This document shows, in pieces, positions 44,699 to 57,775 of a stretch of 64,000 nucleotides of DNA. Position 1 is the stretch's first letter. Every line of letters begins with the position of its first letter. The translations under genes and the position numbers were made by a program. Under the pieces are notes generated by a model, which was not told where the DNA came from, did no database searches, and saw only the letters and a program-made list of their open reading frames with translations. The stretch covers positions 6,630,516 through 6,694,515 of the forward strand of contig NC_046611.1 of NCBI RefSeq assembly GCF_900324465.2, given 5' to 3'. This DNA is from Anabas testudineus. Its lineage: Eukaryota; Chordata; Actinopteri; Anabantiformes; Anabantidae.

Positions 44699-44990
44699 GG
44701 GAGGGGGGGGGGGGTCACCATTGAGAAATTTGCCCCACAGGACATAAAGAAAAAAATTCACGTTGCTCGACGCTGTAAAAGGCAACTGTTGCAACCTGAA
44801 ACATCGCTTGCACACGCACGGAAATGGACGCAATGTTGCTTTTGATTGCCAGAAAATGGCGTTTCACCACCGAACCCACATCTGCCCCGAGAAACAAACC
44901 GCGACAACGCGGTTGGCGTCAAATAAACCAGAACACGCACAAACGAGCCCGCACGCAAATAAACGGCCGCAGCCGAAGTAGAAAGATGCA
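43550..44990 (-). other. etv5: First intron of etv5-like gene with (GT)n and G-tract
   Basis: Noncoding between the acceptor at 43547 and the donor at 44998. It contains a (GT)n run (about 44659-44695) followed closely by an 11-G run (about 44703-44714). The 44750-44990 part is GC-richer, as expected next to a CpG-type promoter. Confidence 0.65.
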
Positions 44991-44998
44991 GGACTCAC

Positions 44999-45260
44999 GT
45001 GATGAGTGAAGTTTCGTGGCAGTGTGGAGTAGAGTCGACGCAGATTTCCTCCCTACATCGCCTGCAGCTCCTCGACTGGATTTTTCTCAATGAACAGCTT
45101 TGATGGCCGCTTCTGAACCCACCTCAATGCGGCGCCGCCATTGGCTGGAATGACACGTCAGTCAAAGGGAGAGCCAATCGTCGTCGAGACGGCTCTGACG
45201 TCCGTCCCTGGTGTTTTTTATGAATGGCTGCGTTCCATTCAGGGAGCCACGGGTTTCTTA
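44999..45260 (-). promoter_or_regulatory. etv5: etv5 untranslated exon 1 and GC-rich promoter
   Basis: A donor on the minus strand (CATCAC|GTGAGT) ends a noncoding exon at 44999. Upstream, 45050-45260 is rich in CpG compared with the surrounding AT-rich DNA and has no TATA box, typical of a regulated CpG-island promoter. The transcription start (about 45060-45100) is inferred. Confidence 0.55.
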
Positions 45261-45399
45261 AAGGGCCACAGCCGAAATACTGTGGGTGAGCAAAGGTGGC
45301 AAAGTGCACCAAGTTCAACAAAGAACAAATTAAATAAACGTAAAAATAGCTATTTGTTAAAGACATTTATAAACAAATGTACTTTAATGGTATGAAAAT

Positions 45400-48300
45400 G
45401 CACAATATCTCATTAATAACTGACCATACTGTAACATACTCAACCTGATTTAATTTTATTGTAAGTTGTCATATGCACCTTTTGATGATCCTATGAAGGG
45501 GATTTCCTAGTATGGCTGGGTCTGTGTTGTGTATGATCATCCTCTGAGGCTTTCTACACACATACAGACAGTTGCATCTTCGAATCAGTTTAGATCAAAC
45601 TTTATTTCATTAATAATTTATAAGAGCTCATTTGCCTCTTTCTGTACTGCTTCTGTTTATTTCTAGCACCTCTAAATAATTGATATTTATTGTTTTGATA
45701 GTAAAGTTGGGCTTGTGTCGAGAAACACACATGACTGCTTCAGAGTCAATTCATCTCAGTGGGTGACAGAATAATTCCTCTATTTTAATTCCACTTTCAT
45801 CTCTTTCCACTTCATTACGCATTACTGCAGAGAGATCACCATGTGTGTCACCTGATTATGTGTAAATCAGGTCCTTTTATAGGTCAGCTAAGAGGTTTTC
45901 AGGTTCACAGTGCCTCTTTGATAACTGCTGATTCTAGACAAAAGATGAAGGTCAACTGTATAAATCTGTTTTATTTAGGATAAAATCTGCCCCAAAATGT
46001 CCATTAACATCAAACAATGTCAGCAACTTTCATTTGATGCATAATTCAGGATTAAGATCAGTAGCAGATGCTGTATTTGTCTAATAAGGTGTTGGAAGGG
46101 TTAATGTTGATAACCTACCGATTCACAGAACTGTCAATCATCTACAGCCTGCTGAGAATGATATCTTTCTGAAGCTAATTCACACATAATTCACACCACA
46201 ACTATAGTCACACAAAGGAGCAGGTTTGAAGTAGTTAATCAGAACTAAAACACTTATTTTATTACGTCAATGACCTGCTTGACTGGAGTATTTGTGTTTT
46301 ATTATGGGTTTTTTTACTGAATGGTGCACGATTGTTTGTGCTCTACTCAGAAATTGCTTGATCAGCGTTGGGAGATGCCAGAACGGATCTGTGTGTGATA
46401 AAAGTTCCAGTTCAAACATCAGCTGAGCTCAGTGGCTCAGTTACTGATTTGCAGCTTCTCCTGTTTACTTGTCCATCGTGCGCCTACAGCTGTGCACATG
46501 TCCCATCGCTGATTTTTATGCTTCCGTTTTGGCAGATGAACATGCATGATATGATCTAACATATCCTGTAACAGGAAATTACACACAGCCATCTTACAGT
46601 TTCTTATCAAAAGCGTTTGCAGGCCTTGTTTACGATATATTTTTCTTCCACTCTCTGATGTAGTTCTGTTTCCCTGTATCTTGTAATGGTGTGACTTTAT
46701 TCGCTGACATTTTAAAACTGACATACTAAATGTGATTTATTGTGTTTTGTTCGATAACATTTATTACATAGAATATAATAAAATTTCATAAGATTTGCAG
46801 CACATGCTGCAATAAATCAGAAAACAAATTAATAAAAAAAATGCTAGGAATGTATTGTATTCTAATCATATTATACAAATATTACATTATTATTATTACA
46901 TTATTTTATGGGTTACCGTTCCACAAATCTAAAAATAATGGTTTTGACAACATATTGCAATATTTTAAGATTATAGAAAATCATTTTAGGGGCATAAACA
47001 CACAAATTTAACTCATTTAGTCTTGATATTGACAGTCAGTAATGTTTTTATAAATATAATAAATAAATAAATATGATAACACTGGTGTTTGTTTCTTTGC
47101 CAACTTATGTGTTTTCCTAACCAGCTTCCAGATCATTCAGGAGAGGGTCATGGTTCAGTCCTCTGTAATAAAGCTCTTGCACCACAAGGTGGCTCTTTTT
47201 TCAACATCCTTTGCAAACATGGCAACATGATTTCCATTACAAAAAACTTTTACCACAACTTATTTAATTATTTTTGTGCATTTTTCTGTTCTCCCAAACA
47301 TTACGCTTCTTTAATATGTTAGCTCTGCAATTACTGTACTGTAACTTTGTGCAGTGTGTTGTCAACATTTTAGTATTGGCTCAGACATGATGTATTGATG
47401 TTTCACAGATACTATAAGCCATTAATTATTATGTTAAGTCACCAGCACTGCTTTCATTAATGTCAGTCAACAGTTATAGGACGATCATTTTAACAATGGC
47501 AGTACACTTTTGAGATACTTGTACTTAACTTCCATATTTAAATTTCATTCTGCTTTTATTTCTTCTTACATATCATTGAAAAATATTTAACCTTTCTAGT
47601 CAACTGCATTTATTTGAGAGCTTTACTTACTCGTCACAATACTTTTTATATTTACTTTTTACATTTACTCTACTACATTATCTATTGTTAAAGATTAATC
47701 CCAACCTTCTACACTACACCTTTTTTACAAGAATGTAAAGTCCAATTGGGTTTTCCTGTCACACTTTTCAAAATAATGATTTGTTGGTAGTTCTACTGTT
47801 CCTCTTTAAACCTGTTAATATTTAACAAAAAAGCTTTTTTGTTAATATTTAACAAAAAAGCAAAAAGAAAAGTACAAAACTAAATATTAATTTGTACAGT
47901 AGAACTTTGCTGATCTGTGTAGTTCGTCAGTAAATGCCTGACATTAAAAAGTATTAGTATCTCTCTAAAAGTGGTTTGAACTTTTAGCAAACTGATACAG
48001 CTGTGCAACACACTGTATGTTTTTTTCTGTTGTGTCTGTGCACGTTGTGGATATTGACGAGCTTCTGTGCTGTATGATGTGCACTGTCTCTGGCAGAGGC
48101 TTCCATTGAAGAACAATGGCTGCTGGAATACCACAGGTTGGTGAATCCTCCTGAATCATCAGTGAGCGTTTGCAACCACTTTGTTTCTGGATTTTACCAT
48201 CAGCCACCAGATGATAGCACCCACTGCTCGTGTTTGTATTTGTGGATTTGTGACCAGCAATTTGGGACAGAACGAACCTTGGAACCTTCATTCATTCAAC

Positions 48301-48500
48301 TTTTCATTGTTCCCAGTGGATGTACCCTTATATTTTGGTGATTATTTGATCTTTCAACTAGGTTCTACTTGTAAATAACAAATATCTAATAATATTTTGT
48401 ATATTAATGGACCTATGGGATGAATCCCTGTCCCATCCTGTCTTAATATTAGATAAAAACTCCAGAAATAAACTCACACCGGTTCTGCTGTAGTTTGTCT
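45400..48500. other. 3-kb intergenic stretch between etv5 and the crystallin cluster
   Basis: AT-rich, no exon with splice context, no clear transposon. It may hold distal enhancers, but nothing in the sequence proves it. A short palindrome with a direct repeat is at 47814-47861. Confidence 0.5.
47814..47861. repeat. Palindrome embedded in a 21-bp direct repeat
   Basis: GTTAATATTTAACAAAAAAG followed by C occurs at 47814-47834 and 47841-47861. The junction forms a perfect 24-base palindrome centred on AAGCTT (TTAACAAAAAAGCTTTTTTG plus TTAA). Confidence 0.85.
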
Positions 48501-48580
48501 GCTTTTATTTGCAGTTGTGTTCAGTTAAGGAGAATAAGTGGGAGAAGGTGGTTTGGTTTAAGGTGTGGTCTTAAATTTCT

Positions 48581-49952
48581 CTAAAAGTCCACAACACGTC
48601 TAATGGAGCCCACAGATGGATGAAGGGCCCCCCACTCTGCATGTCGTCTATATTCGCCCTTTTCCAGTAGGTACTGGCGCCCCCTGTAGTTCGGATGCTC
48701 ATAGAAGACCCAGACTCCATCCTGGACATTAGCTGAGTGGATGTCTCGGAAGCGCCAGCGGTCCAGCAAGTTGGGCAGGTCCTCACTGAACTCGATCATC
48801 TGACCGCTGAAGTCTGGACGTTCATAAATGCGGATCCTGTGCCTGCTGGAAGTCTTGAACATTGAGCAAACATGATATGGGTTAACAAGCGACCCTTGGC
48901 AAACAGATTCTGTTACATTTAGAGCCAGACTGGCTGTTTCAGTTTTCAGTGGGTGACAGCATACTTAACCTCTGTTATATTAACTCATTTAACCTGATAC
49001 AGCATGTTTTTTTTGTTTTTTTTTACCTGTCTGATAAGGCGACAGGAGCGGACGGTGTCATTGAAGCCGTTCCAGCTCTGGTAGTTGGGGTATTCGCCTC
49101 TCATGAGGACATACTGGTAGCCCATATATTGGGGTCTCTCATAGATGACCCAGGCCCCACCGTCAACTCGGATGGAGTTACAGCGGCTGAAGTGGGTGCT
49201 GAGTTCAGGACAGTCACTGCTACATTCGTAGTAGCGACCCTGGAAGTTCTTGTCCTCATAGAAGAATATCTGGAAACAGGACTCACTCAGATTACTACAT
49301 TTTCTAGTACAAGCAACAATCCCTTACTGGTACTTCTGTTTAACTACTACTACGAGTAAAATTCTACCATTGCCATTATAACACTATATACTGTCAACTT
49401 ATGATGTATCTAAACATTACAAGGGTAATTCAAGTTTATTACAACATGAATTTTTCTTGTTTGTTTTACAACTGTGTGATCATTGTACTATTGTTGCAAA
49501 GAGAAAATAAATGAACAGAAACATGACTGAATCCTGAAAACCAGTACTGCACCGTATCTGCTTGTTGTGTAAATATATGCATGATAACGTGACAGATGCT
49601 CCAGTTTCAGTGTGTTACGCTGCCCCCAAGTGCTCAAAAAACTATTACTGTGCCTTTAAGTTTTTGTACAAATTAGTATAAAGATTGGTTTAGATAAGAC
49701 TGACATCACAAACCCAATTTTATAAACATGTGCAGTTAAATCTACTAAAATGAAACCTTTGCACAAGATAATTACTAATCTAAAAATATATTTGTGACAA
49801 GAAATCACAATAAATCATCATGCTTTGCCAAAAAGCAACAGCTGCATGAGGGACATATATAACAAATAATCCACCAGTTAATTTGAGTGATATTACAGTA
49901 CTACCGTGTTATGTTGTACAGTTATAGTACTCACCTTCCCTGTGCGCTCCAT
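48581..49952 (-). CDS. crygs: Gamma-crystallin, S-like (cluster gene 1)
   Basis: Three exons: 49952-49935 (MERTGK), 49269-49027 (81 codons) and 48853-48581; 177 residues. Exons 2 and 3 each encode two Greek-key motifs, the standard gamma layout. The N-domain has [33 protein letters not shown] and [14 protein letters not shown], closest to the gammaS pattern. The C-domain has [33 protein letters not shown] and [12 protein letters not shown]. The four conserved buried Trp are present plus one more (DRWRF). Role: a highly concentrated, long-lived structural protein of lens fibre cells. The minus-strand TATA box TATATAAAAG is at about 50022-50032 and the poly(A) signal at about 48504-48509. Confidence 0.93.
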
Positions 49953-50039
49953 AATCACCTTATCTTTCTTGTCACCCAATCAAATTAAAACCACCCGTTC
50001 ACACTGCAACAGCGACAGCCCACTTTTATATAAAGGCCG

Positions 50040-51145
50040 ATGAAATGCATTGCCAGTAGAACGATTGTCATTCAAATGAGCTCTCCATTAACTTTGGCAC
50101 ATTAGCTGATGCTGCAGTTGTTTTAGTACATGGAGTTCATATGTGCTGTTTGATTGCTGTTGTGATGATACATAAGGTGAATGCTGAACGCAGTTCAAAT
50201 AAAGTTATATTGCTGTTAATGCTTTTCTTCTATTTATCCCCACATCGAATTTCTCACACAGTTTTAGTGTTTTTTCATATAATATTATTTTTGGATTGAA
50301 TACATAATATTCATTTTTAATTTATATGACATAATGTACATAGAATATACTGCATACGTCTTATTTTTATTACACACGTGTTAAATCTCATTCACAAATA
50401 CAATTTCCGAGAACAAGTCTACAAACATTTTTTTAACTTGATGACAGCATGTGTACATATAAACTTGGATTGTGTTTTATTATAGTTTAACTATGTGCAG
50501 TATTATTTCCCCTCCTGTTTTTATTACATTATGTGTCTGTCCTCAAACTTAACCTCAGATCCGAGTGGCATTTGATTATATTTTAACTAATTTTAAACTT
50601 TTAATAACCTTTAACCATGATGAATCTTTTAAAATTCTTATTTCCATGGCTGTGTGAAGTCAAATACACTAATAAGTTTACACCAAGTGACAAATGTCAA
50701 CAAATATTTAATGAAAGGGGGATTCAATACAAGTGAATTTTGTTTTGTTTTTTACATTTAAGTTTTTTTGTTTGTTTGTTTGTTTGTTGTCTTTATTGTT
50801 TTTCTTAGTGGTTTAAAACTTGTTCATTTCAGTAGCTTTGCTCTTCCTGTGTTCTTGACTTTGTCTAAATCATGGTATACTGAAGCACCTCCTGTTCTAA
50901 ATGTATTTAGTAGTTAAATGTTTAAGTAAATACATGCTTGTTAACTATATATACCATATGATTAATTTGTGGAATAACTGTATCTCAAACATATATGTAA
51001 AGCCATGAGTGTTATAATAAATTATTAAAAAGCATTATTTAGGGGAATATATGGGGATGAGTGGCAAGATAAAAAAACTGTCTAACAGATGCTGCTTATA
51101 AAATAGGCAAAAAAGGAAAAAGAAAACAGTAAATCTTTTTGTAGT
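50040..51145. other. Intergenic DNA between crystallin genes 1 and 2
   Basis: AT-rich, with a (TTTG)n run near 50768-50790. No supported gene. Confidence 0.5.
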
Positions 51146-51190
51146 ATGACTTTATTTTTCCAACATTTACTGTGTGCTAAGCCTTTTTGG

Positions 51191-52700
51191 CTACTGCTCC
51201 TTAACACAGCGGAGGGATCCCACACTTGGCTGCATGCCCCCCCACTCAGAGTATCGTCTGTACTCCCCCCTCTCCAGCAGGTACTGGCGCCCCCTGTAGC
51301 TGGGATGATCAAAGAAGACCCAGGCTCCTTCGAACACCTTGCAGGAGTGGACGTCAGGGGTGTGCCAGCTCTCGCGGAGGACTGGCATGCTGTCTGTCAC
51401 CTCCATCGACTGTCCCTCAAAGTTTGGCTTCTCCCAAATCTTCAGCCGCCATGAACTCCCCACCTGAAAGAAAAAAATGGAGGAGGACACTGAACAAGCT
51501 TCTTTACCTCTTTTTTTAATATATCAGGAAAACTATAATCAGTTCAACTATTATGTTGATTTGAGTGTTAGTAAACTAGAATGATAGTGGCTTATTTCAC
51601 AAATAGTGAAAAATGTCCATTATAATTTTCCAGAGATCATGGGTTCATGGGTTTTGGTTTTATCAAATCCAAAAGATCTTAATTACACATGACAGCAAAT
51701 AAGCAGCAATTCCTTAATTCTGAAAAGCTGTAAACAGGGAATATTTGAGCTTTGTGCTTAAAAAATGATGATGGGATTAACCTGTAGCACAAGGGTTGGG
51801 AATCTGCAACAGCAGGTCATGTGAGTAATACTATGGTGTGTGAATGAAAACCTGCAAACTCATTGGCTCGTTGATTTCTGACCATGGATGTACACTGATT
51901 AACAAAGACGAATAAAAAACCCTAAACATTTAACATGTTGACATAACTACTGTACCTCAAGGTTCTCATCATATGGTCTATAAAATATAGACTTGGACTA
52001 TATGTCATAGTCTTCATCAGCAGATGGGTTTCACTTCAAGGCAATGTGTTAACACAGTACTGGACCAATACCTGGGATAGTTCATCTGAGGATATGAAAT
52101 ACTTACTAACTTGCTTTCTTATTTGTAATTTGTTATTGTGAAACAACTGTGATTACAAACTTAGAGCTAATTTTGACTTGCTGTGAATCATTACAACTAA
52201 ACTGGGAGTTTTTGATGCCTTCACAACTTAAATTATCGCAGGAGAATTTGGAAAAACGGACAACGAGGTGAATCATGCATAACTCACATTAAGTGGACTA
52301 AAACACTGGTCTGATTTATTGACCTCTCTTAACTTACATTTCTAATAATGCGGCAGGACCTGACGCTGTTATTGAAACCCAGCCAGTGCTGGTAGTCCGG
52401 ATACTCTCCAGCAGTCAGCACATACTGGTAGCCCATGTAGTTAGGTCTCTCATAGATTACCCAGAATCCTCCCTCCACTCTGATGGAGTTACAGTGTCTG
52501 AAGTATGTGAGCAGGTCGCTGGAATCATTGTCGCACTCGTGGAATCGACCCTGGAAGTTTCTGTTCTCATAGAAGATGATCTGGAAAAGGAATAAAAATA
52601 AATCAATCTTAATCTTAATACAAAAAATAAATAATTTTTAAATAAAAAGTTGTTTTTAAATAAAAATGAAGTGCTAATAAGTGAAACATACCTTCTCCAT
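51191..52700 (-). CDS. crygs: Gamma-crystallin, S-like, Trp-rich (cluster gene 2)
   Basis: Three exons: 52700-52692 (MEK), 52580-52338 (81 codons) and 51463-51191; 174 residues. The N-domain has [33 protein letters not shown] and [13 protein letters not shown]. The C-domain has [38 protein letters not shown] and [13 protein letters not shown]. It carries seven tryptophans, three beyond the canonical four, with two close together at the start of the C-domain (SWRLKIW) and one in ESWHTP. The C-domain has fewer cysteines than its paralogues. The minus-strand TATATAAAG lies at about 52763-52772 and a poly(A) signal at about 51151-51156. Confidence 0.93.
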
Positions 52701-52899
52701 AGTTAATATCAATTGGTTTGATGTGTTATATAAAACATTACAGCAGCCACCTCCAATATTCTCTTTATATAGAACAAGAACAATAAAACCAAGCACATGG
52801 CTTGCTTTGTGGGAACTGGATTATTCAATCAGCGATTCAATATTTAGCCAGGCTTATCACATTGTTCTGATGCAGTCAATCCCGTTTCCCTAAACAATG

Positions 52900-53640
52900 C
52901 AAACGCAAAGTGCAAAGCATCCCAAAGCCACTGGATGCAGCAGAGCATGCTGACAAAAACAAGGGCACTGCAGGGCATTTGGTTTGATATGAAATGCTTT
53001 GAGCTGAGTCAGTGACACAGCAGGAAGGCACCAGAGACTTTACAGAAGATACTGAATCATGGTTTTATATCATGCATAACTAATCCTTATCAAACTGGTT
53101 CCTTTCTTGACCTTGGAAACAATAATTTGCTGAATAAAACTATGCAGATGATGCTATTCTACATATAACTAGACATCTACCGAAAACTATGACCTGCAGC
53201 TGAAAGTTCCCCCTAAATTATACAACTAAATACAATGTGACTGTGCTCCAGAACAACACAGACTGTACACGTGTTTTCTGATGGCCCTAGTGTCAGACTG
53301 ACTTCATTTGTCTTAACTCTTCCAAAACCATTTAAAATCACTGTTGCAAACATGGGATTGTTTAGTCACCTGACATATTTGTGGAGGTTGTGTTTTGAAC
53401 CATGAGTTAAGTTTTTTTCAATAAATGCAAATGATTTACTAGAATAAATCCCATTGTCCTAATCCTCCTATAGTGACACAACCAGAACAATGTTTTCATT
53501 AGTTAAAATGATCAGATTACTGTTAACTGAGTGCACTGATGCTCCTCCTCCTCAATCTTTCCATCTACCACCTTAAGGTCAAACTTCAGAGTGCAAAAAT
53601 AACTAAATCATCAGCATGCTGTTTATACTTCTTATCATAG
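52900..53640. other. Intergenic DNA upstream of crystallin gene 2
   Basis: No gene or clear repeat seen. It is the likely distal promoter side of the gene at 51191-52700. Confidence 0.45.
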
Positions 53641-53654
53641 CCTCTTTATGACGT

Positions 53655-53913
53655 ACACCTGTACTTTATTGGCCACCGTATTTACGTAAATGAGGTGGCC
53701 AAAACATTGGAAACACCTTTCCAGATAGTGCACTCCAGTATGACTCCAGTATGACTCCACTATGACCTCAACAGTAAATATTTAGTAAAATTATCGCCTT
53801 TCTGACAGTGTCAACAAAAACTGAGACATTATAACGTCATGGCAGAGCTGCTGTGTCGAACTGCAGTAGAGTAGATTGTACAGGTGTTCCTAATAAAGTG
53901 GCCAGTGAGTGTA
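53655..53913. mobile_element. MITE-like nonautonomous DNA element, degenerate
   Basis: The left end has ACCTGTACTTTATTGGCCACC. The right end reversed has CTGGCCACTTTATTAGGAAC followed by ACCTGTAC. These imperfect inverted ends resemble a widespread fish DNA-transposon terminus (CACTGGCCACTTTATTAGG). The interior is short and noncoding. Confidence 0.55.
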
Positions 53914-54613
53914 GACTGCAATTATCAGTGGCTGTTTCTTTTTATTTAAATAAATGACAGCAGATATATATATATATCAGTATATGCTGCGCTGCATTTA
54001 TAAAAATACATACAATAAAAATAATACAAGCTAATTAAATTATTAATTAAGTAATTTCTTCTGTATATTAAAATAACCCAAACTAATTAGTTTTCATCTC
54101 AACACTGTTACACTACTGGTAGCTTCAAGGGAATCGTGCAGTTTCAGAAACTTAGAAAAGTCACAGGATTCGTTTTTATCTATCTTCTTGTCTAACGATG
54201 CATCACACAATAGACGTCACAGTACAGGACTTTTTATATTTGTTCTCTCTGTTTGGGTAAAATTATACACATCGCTGAAATAATTTAAGGCAGTTTTCCA
54301 GTTTCTCTGTTCTGTTTTTAAAGAATGATTAATGATAATCCTGAGATTTTGAGCATTTAAGTTGAAATCCAAGAAGACAACTGTTCCAGTGTTTATAATA
54401 TACATAGTATAGGACAGTACAATTACTCCAAATATGAAGATCATTTTGTGATCACATAAAAATGGTCTTATCTACCCATAATGATGGTTCAGTAAAGAAG
54501 TAAAAAAAACAGCATGGGGTAAAGGTACAGGAAGTCAAACAGAACACAGAGTTTGCTTCTCATTTATTGATTGCTTTGCATCAGTGTAGTCATGTGAACA
54601 GGTCTTCAATCAG

Positions 54614-55961
54614 TTAAAACTCTGTGATCCTGCGGAAGGAGCCGACACCAGGTGAGGACGCCCCCCAGTCACTGTGCTGCCGGTACTCCCCTCGCTCTAG
54701 GAGGAACTGGTGTCCCCTGTAGTTGGGGAGGTCGTAGAACACCCAGGCACCGTCAGTCACCATGCAGGAGTAAGCCTCACGCAGCTTGTAGGTATCGTAC
54801 ACTGAAGGACAGTCATCAGAGCACTCCACCATCTGCCCTCCAAAGTCAGGCCTCTCGTACAGCCTCAGCTTCCAGGCACTGCCGTACACCTGAAACACAC
54901 AAAGCATTTCCCTGAACTTAACTTGCTATTTGACATTTATAGTAGTGTCAACACAGTGCTTAAAAAATGAAGATTTGAAAATGGAAACATATTTCTAGAA
55001 ATAAGTCAAAACACAAACAGTTGTACAAGAAAATCAAATTCCTGGGAATGTAAGTTTGTCTAATGAACACTGTCCTGCAAATGTTTAGTCCTGAGCTGTT
55101 TTCATTAAAGTTGCTAACTGCTGCTGAAAAAGAAGGGGGTGATGAGATTAAAGCAGGATATCTTAGGCTGTAAACCAAAACAATGGCTCAAAGACATCAA
55201 AAAGTTCTGCAGAGATGAGTGGCAATGCAGTGTTAGGTGATAATTCTCAGTCAAATGCTCCTTTCCCATTACACATATTCACACCACTCTTAAATATTAT
55301 AAGTATTGGTTGACTGAACATTTCTGACAAACTTTTGAACTTGCACATTCCCCTTTAATATTTTCTTGGCTAACTTATTAGCAAAAGCTGCAGATTCCTG
55401 CCAAATGCGCCTGCTATTGTCAGTTTGTTTAGTCTGTTGGCTTCACAGTGTTCACAAAGCTTGGCCCTGAGCATTCCTGCTCTGCTGTTCACTGCCTAAA
55501 CATATTTTCTAATGCTTTTCTACTTAGCTACAGCTACACATGAACCTAATATAGTGCAGCATTTGATATAAATGCCTGAAGAAACTAGGACTCTTACATT
55601 CTTTACAGCACGGCAGGATTTGACGCTGTCGTTGAAGGCCATCCACTGCTGGTTGTCGGCATACTCTCCAGGGCTCAGGACATATTGGAAACCCTTGTAG
55701 TTGGGTTTCTCATAGAGCACCCAGACACCACTCTCCACCCGGATGGAGTTACAGCGGTTGAAGTATGTGTGCAGGTCGGGACAGTCGCTGCTTAGGTTGT
55801 AGCAGCGGCCCTGGAATTTTTTCTCCTCATAAAATGTAATCTGCGGCAGAGGTAAGACATTTGAGCATTTTGTGAAACGGACAACTACAAAAACAATTGT
55901 CTTTAAAATACAGTGTTTGTAGGTTAGGTAGTTTTAATAGGTTTAATCTTACCTTCCCCAT
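54614..55961 (-). CDS. crygs: Gamma-crystallin, S-like (cluster gene 3)
   Basis: Three exons: 55961-55953 (MGK), 55840-55598 (81 codons) and 54889-54614; 175 residues. The N-domain has [33 protein letters not shown] and [14 protein letters not shown]. The C-domain has [38 protein letters not shown] and [14 protein letters not shown]. The four canonical Trp are present plus one in SAWKL. It is intermediate between the S-like and M-like copies. The minus-strand TATA-like GATAAATAC is at about 56007-56015 and a poly(A) signal at about 54563-54568. Confidence 0.93.
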
Positions 55962-56019
55962 TTGGATGCTCTGTAGACCTCCTTCTTTGCTGCAGCCCCA
56001 TCAAAGTATTTATCGATAA

Positions 56020-57735
56020 ACAAAATGTGCAGAGTGTGGCAAGTCTTTGATACCCAAATGAGGTAGATTTACATATCAGCAAAATGGCTTGGTGCTGTTT
56101 GATTTGCCTTTGTTCCAGTCCAATGATGACTCTGTATCAAACACATGCCAGAACAGTGAAGGCAGAGTGTCAGTGTCACACAGTGATGGAAAGAAACTGA
56201 GTTTGCAGAACAAACAGACATCTTATGGTTTCATTCTTATACAGTTTATGTGTTCTTGTCTACTAAAATGACTGGACTCCTTGAGTTAAATGGTATTTAC
56301 GTTGTGAAAGTACTGTCTAGAAAAAGTAGGGGCATCCATTTTTCAAAAATAAGAGTTCTGTGTAGTGAAAGCAGTTCACCTATGGATTTGAAAAACGCCC
56401 ACTGGTTAGCTTCGGGAATAAACTGGCAGAAGACAACATTTGATGTATGGGATTTTCTAGTATTTTGAACTTTTCGGTCTTTCTTTCATTATTTTAAGGT
56501 CAGTTAAAGACAATGACAATTCAGGATATATTTGTGCTCACTTAAATGGTTAACTGTTAAATGTATTAGCAAACTTTCCTACAACTTCCTTGTTATGCAA
56601 CAGCAACCGTGGACAATTTTAGGTCAGGGACTCTGTCTGTCTGTCAAATTTCTTGTTGATCCATAACAACTGAAGCATCTGAGATGCTTGTTATGGCTGA
56701 TTTGACTATTTTGACATCCCATTTTCTAGCTCTAACATGCAGATTTATTTGGCAGAAAATGCACAATGCAATTCATTTTGACGACTCCACTTCTGGAAGT
56801 CTAGGAGAACAAATCCATGACATCAAGGTCTGCAGCTCAAAAACAAGCTTTAAAAAGTTTATAGAATAAAATAACATAAAATGAAGAATTTCAACTCAGA
56901 CATCTCTGTACTGTCTGCAAATTGTGTTGTCATTGGACTAGACACACAAGTTCTTATAGATGTTTAGGTCATATCATCAAAAAATGAAGTGTACATAAAT
57001 ATGTGAAGCACTTTGGAAGAAAATACATCCTGTCAAGAAACAGTATGAATAAAGAAAACTGATCAAGGTCCAAGAGACTGGAACAGTCAACTAAGAAATA
57101 TTACAGCCTAAATGAAGTCATCTTTAAAACCAATAAATCACACACTGAAAACATTCTTCTGTTTGTTCTTCTTTGGTTTTCAGGTTTTAGCCTGCATCAT
57201 TTTCACGGTCCATTGGCATTTACATAAAAGGTTTTTGTGGTGTTTTGCTTGTTACAAATCCGGGACACAGATTTTTGTGGTAACATCCAGACCGGCTGCT
57301 GTAGTCCAGCTCAGTGTGATGTGACAACCAACTTGCACAAACTTTGCTTATGTCATGGAGCTACAATCAGACACTGTTTTAAAAGTCTATTCGTGTGTTA
57401 AAGTGTGTATGGAAAACTCATTTGCAGCAGCTACTGAACTCTTTTAATGACCTTATCATCCTTTCTACAGCCTCTTTACTTACTATCTACTATATGTTTA
57501 ATTTTGCTTTTTGTACCTCACTCTTGAACATTAGAAGTTCCATAAAGAAAGGAAGAATTTTTATGACAGACCCTAAAACACAACAATAGCACACAAAAAT
57601 GTCTCAATGTTCAGTGCTGGATTACTATTTTTTCATATGATGAGTCATAACCAGCTGCACATTGTGTGATTAATTATTTGCTTTTGGTAAGTTTGCACTG
57701 AAATCACATGCAGGCATCAGAAAAACTGGGTTTTA
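56020..57735. other. Intergenic DNA between crystallin genes 3 and 4
   Basis: AT-rich. Short open frames at 56089-56468 and 57112-57324 lack splice sites and similarity. Nothing supported. Confidence 0.45.
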
Positions 57736-57775
57736 ACTTGTTTTATTTTGCCTTTTAGTGCATTTAGAGTTGGAG

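Noticed and set aside
45400-48500. Search for DGKG exons between etv5 and crystallins
   Set aside because: No kinase-like or C1-type exon with splice sites was seen, so the gene appears absent from this interval.
48949-49359. 136-codon plus-strand open frame
   Set aside because: It is the antisense shadow of exon 2 of the gammaS-like gene on the minus strand. The same applies to plus-strand frames over 51146-51519, 52386-52595, 54652-54915 and 57758-58102.
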